Numbered from the stretch's first letter, positions 43,452-51,446 are shown. The stretch is 64,000 nucleotides of DNA from Caldatribacterium sp051549785 (GCF_051549785.1 NZ_CP189974.1:1674001-1738000), one strand, 5' to 3'. Notes: generated by a model not told the origin, from the letters alone. A program made the numbers and translations.

Positions 43452-44615
43452 TCACTGCGCTGAGAGTATCCTCTCAATCCTCTCCATCGCCTGGGAGAAC
43501 TCCCTGAGGTTGTGGGTCTGCGCACTTGAGGCGGCAATGTCCTCCATGGTGAAACCATCAACCTCAAGGCTCCTCCGGGCAAAGTCGAGTTTGCAGAGCT
43601 TCTCCTCCGTAGCCCTGGGGACCGCAAAGGGAGCTCTGGCCCGCTCTTCTCGAAGGAGGGTCATGCCCCACTCGATAGCCTCGGGGTTCATGGTGATGAC
43701 AAGGGGGAGTTTGGCAAGCTCCTCAAGGTGGAGGTAGGCATTGCCTGGGCCTTTCCGGGTGGAGCAGACGAGGACTTTGGCCGGAGCCCCAAGGGCCTTA
43801 ACCGCATCAACGGCTTTCTTGGCCATGAGGATACCGAAGAAGCGGAGGTCTGCCTCTTCAAGGGTAATCCCTCTGGCTTTGGCCTCCTCGATGAGCTCCG
43901 TTGAGGCCTCCCAGCGACCGAGCATCATGGTGATGACCGCCCGCCAGGCGCTGTAGTCGATGCCCCGGGCTTTCCCCTTCTCGTACCCCCGCTTCATGGC
44001 CTGGGCGACCTGGACAACCTGGGGGACGCAGAAGCAGGAGGTGGCGTTCACCGGAACGCCAAAGCTTATGACTTCCTCCATGACCGCAAGGCCAGCTCTC
44101 GTGGCAGGGATCTTCACCATGAGGTTGGGGCTTGTCCGGGAAATCTCCAGGGCCTGGAGGACCATCGTTGCTTCGTCGGTACTCTTCCGTGGGTCAACCT
44201 GGAGACAGACAAAGCCGTACTGGCGGCCTCTGCGGTAGAAATTGGAGAGGAACTTGTCGGCGCCGAGCTTCCCCACCATCAGGTAGAGGTCGAACCACCC
44301 AGGATGCGTGTCGGAGGAGAAGACCCGGCCGAACTCCTGCACCCGGGCAACCACCTGAGGCCGGGACTCAAGGAGCCGGAGCACCAGGGGAGGGTTGGTG
44401 GTCACCCCATCGAAGAAGAACACCCCTCCCTCGTTGTGGGACATGAAGCGGTGGAGGACCGAGAGCGCGGCGTCGTCGACGCCCCTCTCCTTGAGGCTTT
44501 TGAGGAAAACCTGGTAGTACCCTGGATGGGCATCCCACCACAGTTCCAGGTTGGGGTTGCGTTCTTTGAGCCCTTCAAGGAGTTCTGGCCTTGGGGTGAG
44601 TGGTTCCTGGCTCAT
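43452..44615 (-). CDS. tal: Transaldolase-family protein
   Basis: A 387-residue transaldolase. The Schiff-base Lys is in NLMVKIPATRAG (about 188), with GVTTNPPLVLRLL (about 69) as the N-terminal landmark, followed by GVPVNATSCFC and the helical WE-ASTELIEEA region. It is longer than the E. coli enzyme (317) because of extra N-terminal and C-terminal helices, like other family members from anaerobes. ATG (44613-44615) follows AGGAGG at 7 bases. First gene of the transaldolase-transketolase-larA operon, with a consensus promoter and candidate operator. It could also act as a specialised transaldolase for a non-standard sugar phosphate. Confidence 0.88.
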   Translation of the reverse strand: MSQEPLTPRPELLEGLKERNPNLELWWDAHPGYYQVFLKSLKERGVDDAALSVLHRFMSHNEGGVFFFDGVTTNPPLVLRLLESRPQVVARVQEFGRVFSSDTHPGWFDLYLMVGKLGADKFLSNFYRRGRQYGFVCLQVDPRKSTDEATMVLQALEISRTSPNLMVKIPATRAGLAVMEEVISFGVPVNATSCFCVPQVVQVAQAMKRGYEKGKARGIDYSAWRAVITMMLGRWEASTELIEEAKARGITLEEADLRFFGILMAKKAVDAVKALGAPAKVLVCSTRKGPGNAYLHLEELAKLPLVITMNPEAIEWGMTLLREERARAPFAVPRATEEKLCKLDFARRSLEVDGFTMEDIAASSAQTHNLREFSQAMERIERILSAQ

Positions 44616-44634
44616 GGGAGAACCTCCTGCAAAA

Positions 44635-44654
44635 TTTTGTTAAAAATAACATGG
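44635..44654. promoter_or_regulatory. Candidate operator B, shared with the SDR promoter
   Basis: Plus-strand TTTTGTTAAAAATAACATGG, identical at 19 of 20 bases to 38893-38912. It includes the perfect inverted repeat TGTTA-N4-TAACA (44638-44651). It lies 16 bases downstream of the -10 box and 19 bases before the transaldolase start, suggesting repression. Confidence 0.75.
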
Positions 44655-44670
44655 AATTATTACCGAATAC

Positions 44671-44699
44671 AGCATACACGATTTTCCCCTCCCTGTCAA
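44671..44699 (-). promoter_or_regulatory. Sigma-70 promoter of the transaldolase-transketolase operon
   Basis: Minus-strand TTGACA (44694-44699), 17 bases, TATGCT (44671-44676). It shares with the SDR promoter the perfect -35 box, the spacing and the downstream 20-base element. Confidence 0.8.
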
Positions 44700-44756
44700 T
44701 ACATCCGGCAAGGGAGTTTTTCAGGTGTGATGTTTGAACAGAGCCCAAAAAACTCC

Positions 44757-44785
44757 TTGTTTCCCCTGGAGTCATAGGGTAACAT
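44757..44785 (+). promoter_or_regulatory. Candidate promoter of apgM
   Basis: TTGTTT (44757-44762), 17 bases, TAACAT (44780-44785), 29 bases before the apgM GTG. It is divergent from the transaldolase promoter. Confidence 0.5.
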
Positions 44786-44813
44786 ATTTTGAAGCCTGAA
44801 AGGAGGAGAGACC

Positions 44814-46031
44814 GTGACGAGCATCCTGAACAACCTGAAAACTTTGCTCAAAAAGGGCGAAAGCAAAATGGTTCTCTGCGTCGTAGACGGCCTTGGAGGT
44901 ATCCCTCATCCGGACTTCGGCGGAAAGACAGAGCTCGAAGCGGCTAGAACCCCAAACCTCGACGCCCTGGCAAAGAAAAGCGTTCTTGGTCTCATGACCC
45001 CGGTGAACCACGGCATCACCCCTGGAAGCGGTCCTGGACACATTGCGCTCTTTGGATACGACCCCGAAGAACTGGTCATCGGACGGGGAGTTCTGGAGGC
45101 CCTGGGTGTGGGAATGGAGCTCAAAGAAGGAGACGTAGCAGCCCGGGCGAACTTTGCCACCAGAAACGCTGAGGGCATCATCACCGACCGGAGAGCAGGA
45201 AGGATCTCCACCGAAGAGTGCCAGCGGCTTGTGGAGAAGCTCCAGCAACACGTCCAGAAAATCGAAGACGTGGAAATCCTCCTCAAACCGGGAAAAGAGC
45301 ACCGGTTTGTCCTTGTTCTGCGGGGGAAAGGACTTGGGGATCATCTCAAGGACACTGACCCCCAGAAAGAGGGGTTGCCACCGTACGAACCAAAGGGCTT
45401 CGACGAACCTTCGGAAAAAACTGCCCGTATCGTACGGGCATTCCTGGAAAAGGCTGCGTCTCTTCTTGAGGATGAGCCCAAGGCGAACGCTATTCTCCTT
45501 CGCGGTTTCTCCCAGTCCCCGGTGTTAGAGAAATTCCCAGAACGGTACGGTGTTCGGGCACTGGCCATCGCCATTTACCCCATGTACAAGGGGATTGCCC
45601 GGCTGTTCGGTTTCGATACCCCGGACGTTGAGGGAGACCTGCGAAACGAGATTGAACTCCTAAAGGCCAAGTGGAGCGACTATGACTTCTTCTTCCTCCA
45701 CTACAAAGACACCGACAAGGCAGGAGAAGATGGAGACTTCCTGCGAAAAGTCCAGTGCATCGAGTACTTTGACTCCCTGCTCCCTGAAATCCTCGCCCTT
45801 TCCCCCGATGTTCTCGTCATCACCGGAGACCACTCAACACCGGCACTTCTTCGAGGTCACTCCTGGCACCCGTCTCCGGTGCTCATCCACTCTCCGTACG
45901 GGGGCGTGCCAACGGGAGAGCGGTTCACTGAAAAAGAGTGCACTCGGGGATACCTTGGACATTTCCCCGCAAAGGCCCTCATGAGCCTCATGCTCTCTGC
46001 AGCCCTGCGACTTGGAAAATTTGGCGCATAG
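44814..46031 (+). CDS. apgM: 2,3-bisphosphoglycerate-independent phosphoglycerate mutase, archaeal type
   Basis: A 405-residue ApgM (alkaline-phosphatase superfamily). Metal motifs: CVVDGLGG (about 22-29), TPVNHGITPGSGPGHIALFGYDP (Ser nucleophile region; landmarks GPGHIALFGYD), HYKDTDKAGEDGD (about 297-309) and VITGDHSTP (about 340-348). It interconverts 3- and 2-phosphoglycerate in glycolysis. This archaeal-type enzyme is common in thermophilic bacteria. Start is GTG (44814) behind GGAGGAGAG. It stands alone on the plus strand, convergent with hydE. Confidence 0.94.
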   Translation: MTSILNNLKTLLKKGESKMVLCVVDGLGGIPHPDFGGKTELEAARTPNLDALAKKSVLGLMTPVNHGITPGSGPGHIALFGYDPEELVIGRGVLEALGVGMELKEGDVAARANFATRNAEGIITDRRAGRISTEECQRLVEKLQQHVQKIEDVEILLKPGKEHRFVLVLRGKGLGDHLKDTDPQKEGLPPYEPKGFDEPSEKTARIVRAFLEKAASLLEDEPKANAILLRGFSQSPVLEKFPERYGVRALAIAIYPMYKGIARLFGFDTPDVEGDLRNEIELLKAKWSDYDFFFLHYKDTDKAGEDGDFLRKVQCIEYFDSLLPEILALSPDVLVITGDHSTPALLRGHSWHPSPVLIHSPYGGVPTGERFTEKECTRGYLGHFPAKALMSLMLSAALRLGKFGA

Positions 46032-46051
46032 AAACCCAGGGATTCCAGACC

Positions 46052-47113
46052 TCACCGAGTGGGGCGGACTCTGTCTCCGTAATCGGTGGCAATGGTCCGC
46101 CCAAGTTTTGTCACCATCTCCTTCATGCAGGGGAGACATCCTCCCCACGCTTCCTGAACACAGATTTTCCCAGGATAAATGGTGTACTGGCTCCGGTACG
46201 GATGGGGGGTGAAGTTGGGCATGAGGACGTTGGCACCACAGCGAAGCCCTCGTTCCCGTCCTCCGGGAACAAGCGTCCCCAAAGCCGTGGTGGCAGGGAG
46301 GTTTGCGGTTTTCGTCAGAATCCTGGTGAGCGCCAGGACCTTGAGGGTGAGCAGACACTTCTTTTCTGGGTCCATGGTGAAGTGCCCCAGAGGCGTGTCC
46401 GGATGGGGAATGAAGGGCCCAATACCAATCATATCGAAGTCCCACTCCTGGAACTTCTTGATATCCAAGGCCAGGGCCTCCGGCGTCTGATACGGAAGCC
46501 CCACCATATTCCCGCTTCCCACCTGGTACCCCAGTTCCTTCAGAACCTTCTGACATTCAAGACGGGCATCATAGTCGTCATCGGGGTGCAAACGGGCAAA
46601 GAGGTCCCGGTCGAAGGTCTCCTGTTTGAGGAGATAACGGTCGGCCCCGGCGTCTCTCCAGAGCGCGTACTCCCAAGGTTCTCGCTCCCCCACGCTCAGG
46701 GTGATGGCCACCTGGAGTTTCTTCACCCGGTGGACGAACTCGGCGAAGGGCTTCGCCTCATACCACGGGTCTTCGCCGGATTGCAGCACGATGGTCTTCA
46801 CCCCAAGACGGGCAATACGCTCACAGAGCGCGTACATCTCCTCCCAGGACATGCGGTATCTCTTGAGCTTTCGGTTTCCCTTCCGCAATCCACAGTAAAG
46901 GCAGTTCCTGCGACAGAAGTTCGAGAATTCCACAAGCCCCCGGATATGGACCGCGTCACCTACGTACTTCCGGCGCTTAGCATCGGCAAGGGTGAAAAGT
47001 CGGTGCACCACCTGGGGTTCTTCACAGCGAAGGAGTAACGCCAGTTCCTCTTCGGTGCAATCCTCCTTCTTTTCAAGAAGGTCAAGGATGTCTTCGCAAG
47101 TTCGGTCTTTCAT
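46052..47113 (-). CDS. hydE: [FeFe]-hydrogenase H-cluster maturase HydE (radical SAM)
   Basis: A 353-residue radical-SAM enzyme. The cluster motif is CRRNCLYCG (about 68-76), and the HydE-type C-terminus carries GGRERGLRCGANVLMPNFTP and a second Cys group (KICVQEA then GGCLPC). HydE helps build the organometallic H-cluster of [FeFe]-hydrogenases; hydF and hydG are not seen. It fits the hydrogenase operon at the left end of the window. The ATG overlaps the iscU stop as ATGA, an unusual operon link tying H-cluster assembly to iron-sulfur supply. BioB/PylB are related but the C-terminal motif favours HydE. Confidence 0.9.
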   Translation of the reverse strand: MKDRTCEDILDLLEKKEDCTEEELALLLRCEEPQVVHRLFTLADAKRRKYVGDAVHIRGLVEFSNFCRRNCLYCGLRKGNRKLKRYRMSWEEMYALCERIARLGVKTIVLQSGEDPWYEAKPFAEFVHRVKKLQVAITLSVGEREPWEYALWRDAGADRYLLKQETFDRDLFARLHPDDDYDARLECQKVLKELGYQVGSGNMVGLPYQTPEALALDIKKFQEWDFDMIGIGPFIPHPDTPLGHFTMDPEKKCLLTLKVLALTRILTKTANLPATTALGTLVPGGRERGLRCGANVLMPNFTPHPYRSQYTIYPGKICVQEAWGGCLPCMKEMVTKLGRTIATDYGDRVRPTR

Positions 47114-47484
47114 TTTCTTCGCCTCTTAGCCTGGTAGTCCTCAATGGCTGCCCGAATGGCCTCCTCAGCAAGAACGGAACAGTGCATTTTATGGGGTGGA
47201 AGACCGCCTAGAGCCTCAGCCACTGCCTTGTTTGTGACCCCAAGGGCTTCTTCGATGGTCTTCCCCTTGATGAGCTCAGTAGCCATCGACGATGTGGCGA
47301 TAGCCGCACCACAGCCAAAGGTTTCGAACTTCGCGTCTTCGATGCGGTCATCTCTGATCTTCAAGTACACGACCATGACATCACCACAGACAGGGTTCCC
47401 GACCTTCCCAACCCCGTCAGCATCCTCTATTCTTCCGACATTCCGGGGATTTCGGAAATGCTCGAGGACTTTCTCTGTGTACAC
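47110..47484 (-). CDS. iscU: IscU/NifU-type Fe-S cluster scaffold
   Basis: A 124-residue NifU-N scaffold with the three ligand Cys in GNPVCGDVM (about 34), FGCGAAIATSS (about 58) and HKMHCSVLAEEA (about 102), and the activity-related Asp two residues after the first Cys. Start is GTG (47482-47484), with GAGGTGAG upstream. It accepts sulfur from the cysteine desulfurase encoded 6 bases upstream. Complete, normal length; ends in a basic tail. Confidence 0.95.
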   Translation of the reverse strand: MYTEKVLEHFRNPRNVGRIEDADGVGKVGNPVCGDVMVVYLKIRDDRIEDAKFETFGCGAAIATSSMATELIKGKTIEEALGVTNKAVAEALGGLPPHKMHCSVLAEEAIRAAIEDYQAKRRRK

Positions 47485-47490
47485 CGTGTC

Positions 47491-48648
47491 TCACCTCGCC
47501 TTCCCAAAAGGAGAAATCGCCCGGAGCTTCTCCACTATTCCCGGAAATACTGTAACCACCCGGGAAATTTCTTCTTCTGTCGTCCACTTCCCCAGGCTGA
47601 ACCGGATGGAACCATGGGCGAGCGCATGGGGGTACCCACAGGCTAAAAGTACATGGGACGGTTCAAGAGAACTCGAGGTACAGGCAGAACCGCTTGAAAC
47701 GCAGATACCCTCGAAATCGAGATTTAAAAGCAGCGACTCTCCTTCAACGTACTCCACGAGCACAAGGCTTGTGTTGTAGAGCCGGGGAGCTTCCCGGCTC
47801 ACGATGACGATGTCTGGAATCCGGGCCTGCAGTTCTTCTTCGAGTCGGTCCCGCAGGGTGCCGACTCGCCTGGCCTCCTCGTGCATCTCGTCCTGAGCGA
47901 TTTCCAAAGCCTTTGCCATCCCCACAATACCCGGAACATTTTCTGTTCCGGCTCTCCTACCTCGTTCGTGATGCCCGCCGAGGATCTGGGGAACAAGACG
48001 GGTACCCTTTCGAATGTAGAGAAACCCCACTCCTTTGGGACCATAGAACTTGTGGGCCGAAGCCGAAAGGAGGTCGACGTCGAGAGCATCCACCTGTATC
48101 GGAATCTTCCCAACCGTCTGAACCGCATCGGTGTGGAAGACCGCTCCATGCTCGTGGACGATGCGGGAGAGTTCCTCAATCGGCTCAATGACCCCCGTCT
48201 CATTGTTGGCATGCATGATGGACACGAGAGTAGTCTCGGGACGAAGGGCTTTCCTGAGGTCTTCGGGATGAACGAGGCCTTCCCGATTGACTGGAAGGTA
48301 CGTGACCGCAAAGCCCTCTTTCTCCAGAGCCCGAAAAACGTTCAGCACGGCATGGTGCTCGATAGAAGAAGTCACCAGGTGGTTGCCCTTCTTCCTGAGC
48401 GCCTGGGCAATCCCCCGGATGGCGAGGTTGTTGGATTCCGTCCCGCCAGAGGTGAAGACGATTTCCTCCTCCTTTGCCCCTATGGAACGGGCGATAACCG
48501 AGCGTGCCTTTTCCACCATTTGGCGGGCCTCTTGACCAAAACGGTGGAGCGATGAGGGGTTGCCAAAATGCTCCCGGAAAAAGGGGAGCATGGCTTCAAG
48601 GACCCTCGGGTCACAGGGTGTGGTGGCATTGTAATCCAGGTAGATCAT
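47491..48648 (-). CDS. iscS: Cysteine desulfurase (IscS/NifS)
   Basis: A 385-residue class V aminotransferase-fold enzyme. Landmarks: YLDYNATTPCDP, SGGTESNNLAI, EHHAVLN (PLP-stacking His), HTDAVQTVGKIP, PLP-Lys in SAHKFYGPKG (about 204) and the active-site Cys in SSGSACTSSS (about 325). The short loop around the Cys resembles NifS/IscS group I. It releases sulfur from cysteine for cluster assembly. The ATG overlaps the iscR stop (ATGA). Confidence 0.96.
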   Translation of the reverse strand: MIYLDYNATTPCDPRVLEAMLPFFREHFGNPSSLHRFGQEARQMVEKARSVIARSIGAKEEEIVFTSGGTESNNLAIRGIAQALRKKGNHLVTSSIEHHAVLNVFRALEKEGFAVTYLPVNREGLVHPEDLRKALRPETTLVSIMHANNETGVIEPIEELSRIVHEHGAVFHTDAVQTVGKIPIQVDALDVDLLSASAHKFYGPKGVGFLYIRKGTRLVPQILGGHHERGRRAGTENVPGIVGMAKALEIAQDEMHEEARRVGTLRDRLEEELQARIPDIVIVSREAPRLYNTSLVLVEYVEGESLLLNLDFEGICVSSGSACTSSSLEPSHVLLACGYPHALAHGSIRFSLGKWTTEEEISRVVTVFPGIVEKLRAISPFGKAR

Positions 48649-49052
48649 GGGTTTCCTCCTTCCTCAATCAGGCTCTTCAGTGTTTTCGAGGCAAAGAACC
48701 CCCGAAGGCACGCCGCCGTCTCCTCCCAGAGCTTTCGGGTGCTGCAGGAGGTGATAAGAGAACAGTACAAGGGATTTGCCAGGCACTCCACAGGGTGAAT
48801 CGGCCCCTCAAGGGCCTGAACTACTTCAAGGAGCGTGATGTCCTCAGGGGCACGTCCAAGAACATACCCACCCTCTTTTCCTCGGATACCCCGTACAAGG
48901 CCACGGGCCTCAAGGGTCAAAGCAATGTGGCGGAGGTAATCTGCCGAGAGGTGCTCCTCCTCGGCCACTTCCCGTACCTTCAGAGGCACGGAACTCTTTG
49001 CCAGCCGCGCGAGGAACCGCAAACCGTACCGGAGTCGGGTGGAGACCCTCAC
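48645..49052 (-). CDS. iscR: Rrf2-family regulator (IscR-like)
   Basis: A 135-residue winged-helix regulator starting RVSTRLRYGLRFL, the typical Rrf2 N-terminus. Recognition-helix region AEEEHLSADYLRHIALTLEARGLV (about 30-53). Three Cys in ECLANPLYCSLITSC (about 90-104, C-x6-C-x5-C) can bind a [2Fe-2S] cluster as in IscR. It probably senses cluster status and represses its own operon iscR-iscS-iscU-hydE. Start is GTG (49050-49052) behind GGAGGGAGG. A palindrome overlaps its promoter's -10 box. Confidence 0.92.
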   Translation of the reverse strand: MRVSTRLRYGLRFLARLAKSSVPLKVREVAEEEHLSADYLRHIALTLEARGLVRGIRGKEGGYVLGRAPEDITLLEVVQALEGPIHPVECLANPLYCSLITSCSTRKLWEETAACLRGFFASKTLKSLIEEGGNP

Positions 49053-49080
49053 AGTTCCTCCCTCCTTTCATTAACTAATT

Positions 49081-49095
49081 CTATCGAAATAATAG
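49081..49095. promoter_or_regulatory. Near-palindrome over the iscR -10 box (candidate Rrf2 operator)
   Basis: CTATCGAAATAATAG: outer arms CTAT/ATAG are inverted, with partial symmetry inside. It overlaps the -10 hexamer 49089-49094, the usual place for autorepression by Rrf2/IscR proteins. Confidence 0.4.
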
Positions 49096-49117
49096 CATAA
49101 CTCATAAAATGGAGCAA
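49089..49117 (-). promoter_or_regulatory. Candidate promoter of iscR-iscS-iscU-hydE
   Basis: Minus-strand TTGCTC (49112-49117), 17 bases, TATTAT (49089-49094); 36 bases before the iscR start. Divergent from paaK. Confidence 0.55.
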
Positions 49118-49163
49118 GCTCCTTCGGAAATTCTGTACCGCTGTATCCAGAAAGGTTGCTTTG

Positions 49164-49172
49164 TGCTATAAA
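49164..49172 (+). promoter_or_regulatory. Extended -10 promoter element for paaK
   Basis: TGCTATAAA (TG-n-TATAAA; TG at 49164-49165) with no good -35 box at 16-18 bases. It is 31 bases upstream of the proposed paaK start and supports that start over a TTG at 49161, which would lie in front of or inside the promoter element. Confidence 0.5.
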
Positions 49173-49202
49173 AGAGGAAAAGACCGAGAGGGGGTACAGG
49201 AG

Positions 49203-50501
49203 TTGTACTGGGAAAAAGACGTGGAGACGTTACCGAGGGAGGAACTCTATGAGCTCCAGAAACAGCGGCTTCAGAGAACCATGCAGAATGCCATGCGAAC
49301 TCCCTTTTACCGGCGGCTCTTCGCCCGGGAGGGTATCAACCCTGAAAAGATTAAGACCCCCGAGGATTTACGCTATATTCCCTTCACCACCAAAGAAGAC
49401 CTCCGCCAGGGGTTTCCCTTTGACTTCCTCGCCGTCCCCCTGGAAGAGGTTGTCCGCCTGCACTCTTCTTCTGGAACTACTGGTACCCCTACCGTCGTCT
49501 ACCACACGAAAGACGACCTGGACCGCTGGACGAACCAGGTAGCCCGCTGCCTCTACATGGTGGGGATGAGGAAAAACGACATCTTCCAGAACATGATGAG
49601 CTACGGGCTCTTCACCGGGGGGTTGGGAATGCACTACGGAGCAGAACGCATTGGTGCTCTCACCATCCCCATCGGGGCCGGGAACAGCAAAAGGCAGATA
49701 TGGTTTTTGAAGCACTTCAAAAGCACGGTCATCCACATCATCCCGAGTTACGCCCTGCTTCTTTCTGCCATCATCCGGGGAGAGGGGCTTGACCCCCGAC
49801 GGGACTTTAACCTCCGCATCATCCTCCTTGGCGCCGAACCTCATAGCGAAGAAACCCGCCGGAGAATCGAGGACATTTACGGTGCCAAAGCGTACAATTC
49901 TTATGGCCTCTCGGAGATGAACGGTCCGGGAGGTGCCTTTGAGTGTCTCTACCAGAACGGCATGCACATCTGGGAAGACTACTACGTCGTGGAAATTGTC
50001 AACCCCGATACTCTGGAACCCTGCCCACCGGGAGAACTGGGAGAAATTGTGCTCACCACCATCTTCCGGGATGCCACGCCCATCCTCCGCTACCGGACAC
50101 GGGACGTTGCAGCACTCATCGACGAGCCCTGCCCATGCGGGAGAACGCACCGGAGAATCACAAGAATCCAGGGGCGAACCGACGACATGTTCATCTTCCG
50201 GGGTGTGAACATCTTCCCCATGCAGATTGAAAAGGTCCTCATGACCATCCCCGAGGTAGGAACGAATTACCGCATTGTCCTGGAACGGAAAGAGTACGAA
50301 GACACGATGCGTGTGGAGGTGGAGATCAAGCCCGAGTTCTTCTTCGGTGATCTCCAGAAACTCGAACGCCTGCGGGAGCGAATTGCGGATGAACTCCGGG
50401 CCGAGATCCTCGTCACCCCTGAGGTGGTCCTCGTGGAACCCGGAAGTCTCCCCACCCAGGAAGGAAAGGCCCAGCGGGTTTTCGACTTTCGAAGGCTCTG
50501 A
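49203..50501 (+). CDS. paaK: Phenylacetate-CoA ligase family (aryl-CoA/acyl-CoA ligase)
   Basis: A 432-residue AMP-forming ligase. AMP-binding P-loop SSSGTTGTPTVVYHT (about 86-100), YGLSEMNGPG, and the C-terminal RTDDMFIFRGVNIFPMQIE with the adenylation hinge. PaaK-type enzymes activate phenylacetate or other aryl acids; in fermenting anaerobes they often work with indolepyruvate/aromatic 2-oxoacid oxidoreductase to release ATP from amino-acid fermentation. Start is read as TTG at 49203 (LYWEKDVETL matches the family N-terminus), with a purine-rich GAGGGGG-TACAGGA site upstream. The ACT-domain gene follows after 15 bases, a very common pairing. Confidence 0.92.
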   Translation: MYWEKDVETLPREELYELQKQRLQRTMQNAMRTPFYRRLFAREGINPEKIKTPEDLRYIPFTTKEDLRQGFPFDFLAVPLEEVVRLHSSSGTTGTPTVVYHTKDDLDRWTNQVARCLYMVGMRKNDIFQNMMSYGLFTGGLGMHYGAERIGALTIPIGAGNSKRQIWFLKHFKSTVIHIIPSYALLLSAIIRGEGLDPRRDFNLRIILLGAEPHSEETRRRIEDIYGAKAYNSYGLSEMNGPGGAFECLYQNGMHIWEDYYVVEIVNPDTLEPCPPGELGEIVLTTIFRDATPILRYRTRDVAALIDEPCPCGRTHRRITRIQGRTDDMFIFRGVNIFPMQIEKVLMTIPEVGTNYRIVLERKEYEDTMRVEVEIKPEFFFGDLQKLERLRERIADELRAEILVTPEVVLVEPGSLPTQEGKAQRVFDFRRL

Positions 50502-50516
50502 GAGAGGAGGGACAGC

Positions 50517-50945
50517 ATGGCGCATCAGGTCTCGGTTTTCGCGGAGAATAAGCCTGGGCGCATTGAGAAGATTGCCCGTATTCTCGCCCAGGAAGGCGTG
50601 AACATTCGGGCCATCACCATTTCCAGCGCTAACGGCTTCGGGGTGGTGAAAATCCTTGCTGACCAGCCCCAGAAGGCTTTTGAACTCTTGCGAGAACACG
50701 GTCTTCCTACCTACCTTCAGGAGGTCATCGCCGTGGTGCTTGAAGACGTCCCTGGAGGCCTCCATAGAGTAGCCAGAATCCTTGCCGAGAACGGCATCAA
50801 CATCGAGGACGCCTATGGCTTTGTCATCGAGAAAGGGAAGACCGCGGTTCTCGTCATTCAGGTGGAAAATGAACCTCACGCCCAGAGTGTCCTTGAACGG
50901 AACGGGTTCGTGCTCCTGAGCGATGAGGAAATTTACCGGCTCTGA
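50517..50945 (+). CDS. Tandem ACT-domain protein
   Basis: A 142-residue protein made of two ACT domains (about 4-70 and 72-140): VSVFAENKPGRIEKIARIL and VLEDVPGGLHRVARILAENGINIEDAYGFV are the two N-terminal halves, each with the D/N-(K/V)-PG ligand turn. ACT domains bind amino acids. This protein regularly follows paaK in genomes of amino-acid-fermenting anaerobes, where it probably senses aromatic amino acids; the exact role is not known. GAGAGGAGGG precedes the ATG. Confidence 0.88.
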   Translation: MAHQVSVFAENKPGRIEKIARILAQEGVNIRAITISSANGFGVVKILADQPQKAFELLREHGLPTYLQEVIAVVLEDVPGGLHRVARILAENGINIEDAYGFVIEKGKTAVLVIQVENEPHAQSVLERNGFVLLSDEEIYRL

Positions 50946-50960
50946 AGGAGGGTGGCACCT

Positions 50961-51443
50961 GTGGCCAGTTGCATCGTGGTGGTTTTCTCCCGCAGTGGCA
51001 GAACCAGGGCTCTGGCAGAGGGCATCGCCCGAGAACTGGGCGCACAACTTGAGGAAATTCGCCTGAAAAAAGTCAAAAACCGCATCCCCACCCCGGGGAT
51101 GATCCTTAGGGGCTTCAAAAAGGGCGAGCTCCCCGCCATCCACACCGATTTCCCCGACCTGGGGAAATTCGATGAGATTGTCCTCGGGGGACCGGTCTGG
51201 GGGTTTGACATCGCTCCACCGGTCCTGAGCTTCATAGAACATGTTAGCTGGAGCGGCAAGAAAGTTCACCTTTTTGTCAGCGAAGCGGCCCTTGGCGGGC
51301 AGAGGGCTTTAGCGCACCTTAGGAGAATCCTTGAGGACAAAGGGGCAAAGATAGGGAAAGAACGGGCTTTCTCTACTCTTTTGAGGCACCCCAAGACCCT
51401 GCAGATTCGCGGTCGGGAATGGGCCAAAACACTGAGGAGCTGA
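50961..51443 (+). CDS. Flavodoxin-like protein
   Basis: A 160-residue flavodoxin-fold protein: phosphate loop SRSGRTRALAEGIA (about 10-23) and the isoalloxazine-side loop GGPVWGFDIAPPV (about 75-87). It probably carries FMN and acts as a low-potential electron carrier or a small quinone/iron reductase. Start is GTG at 50961 (after GGAGGGTG at 7 bases); another GTG three codons earlier is too close to the ribosome site. Third gene of the paaK operon, it ends 3 bases before the convergent M20 peptidase gene. Confidence 0.85.
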   Translation: MASCIVVVFSRSGRTRALAEGIARELGAQLEEIRLKKVKNRIPTPGMILRGFKKGELPAIHTDFPDLGKFDEIVLGGPVWGFDIAPPVLSFIEHVSWSGKKVHLFVSEAALGGQRALAHLRRILEDKGAKIGKERAFSTLLRHPKTLQIRGREWAKTLRS

Positions 51444-51446
51444 GGT

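Noticed and set aside
31393..44615. Sulfoquinovose breakdown by the sulfo-transaldolase or sulfo-transketolase route
   Set aside because: Transaldolase and split transketolase fit, but no sulfoquinovosidase, sulfosugar isomerase or sulfolactaldehyde enzymes are seen, and the kinase, aldolase and LarA are unexplained.
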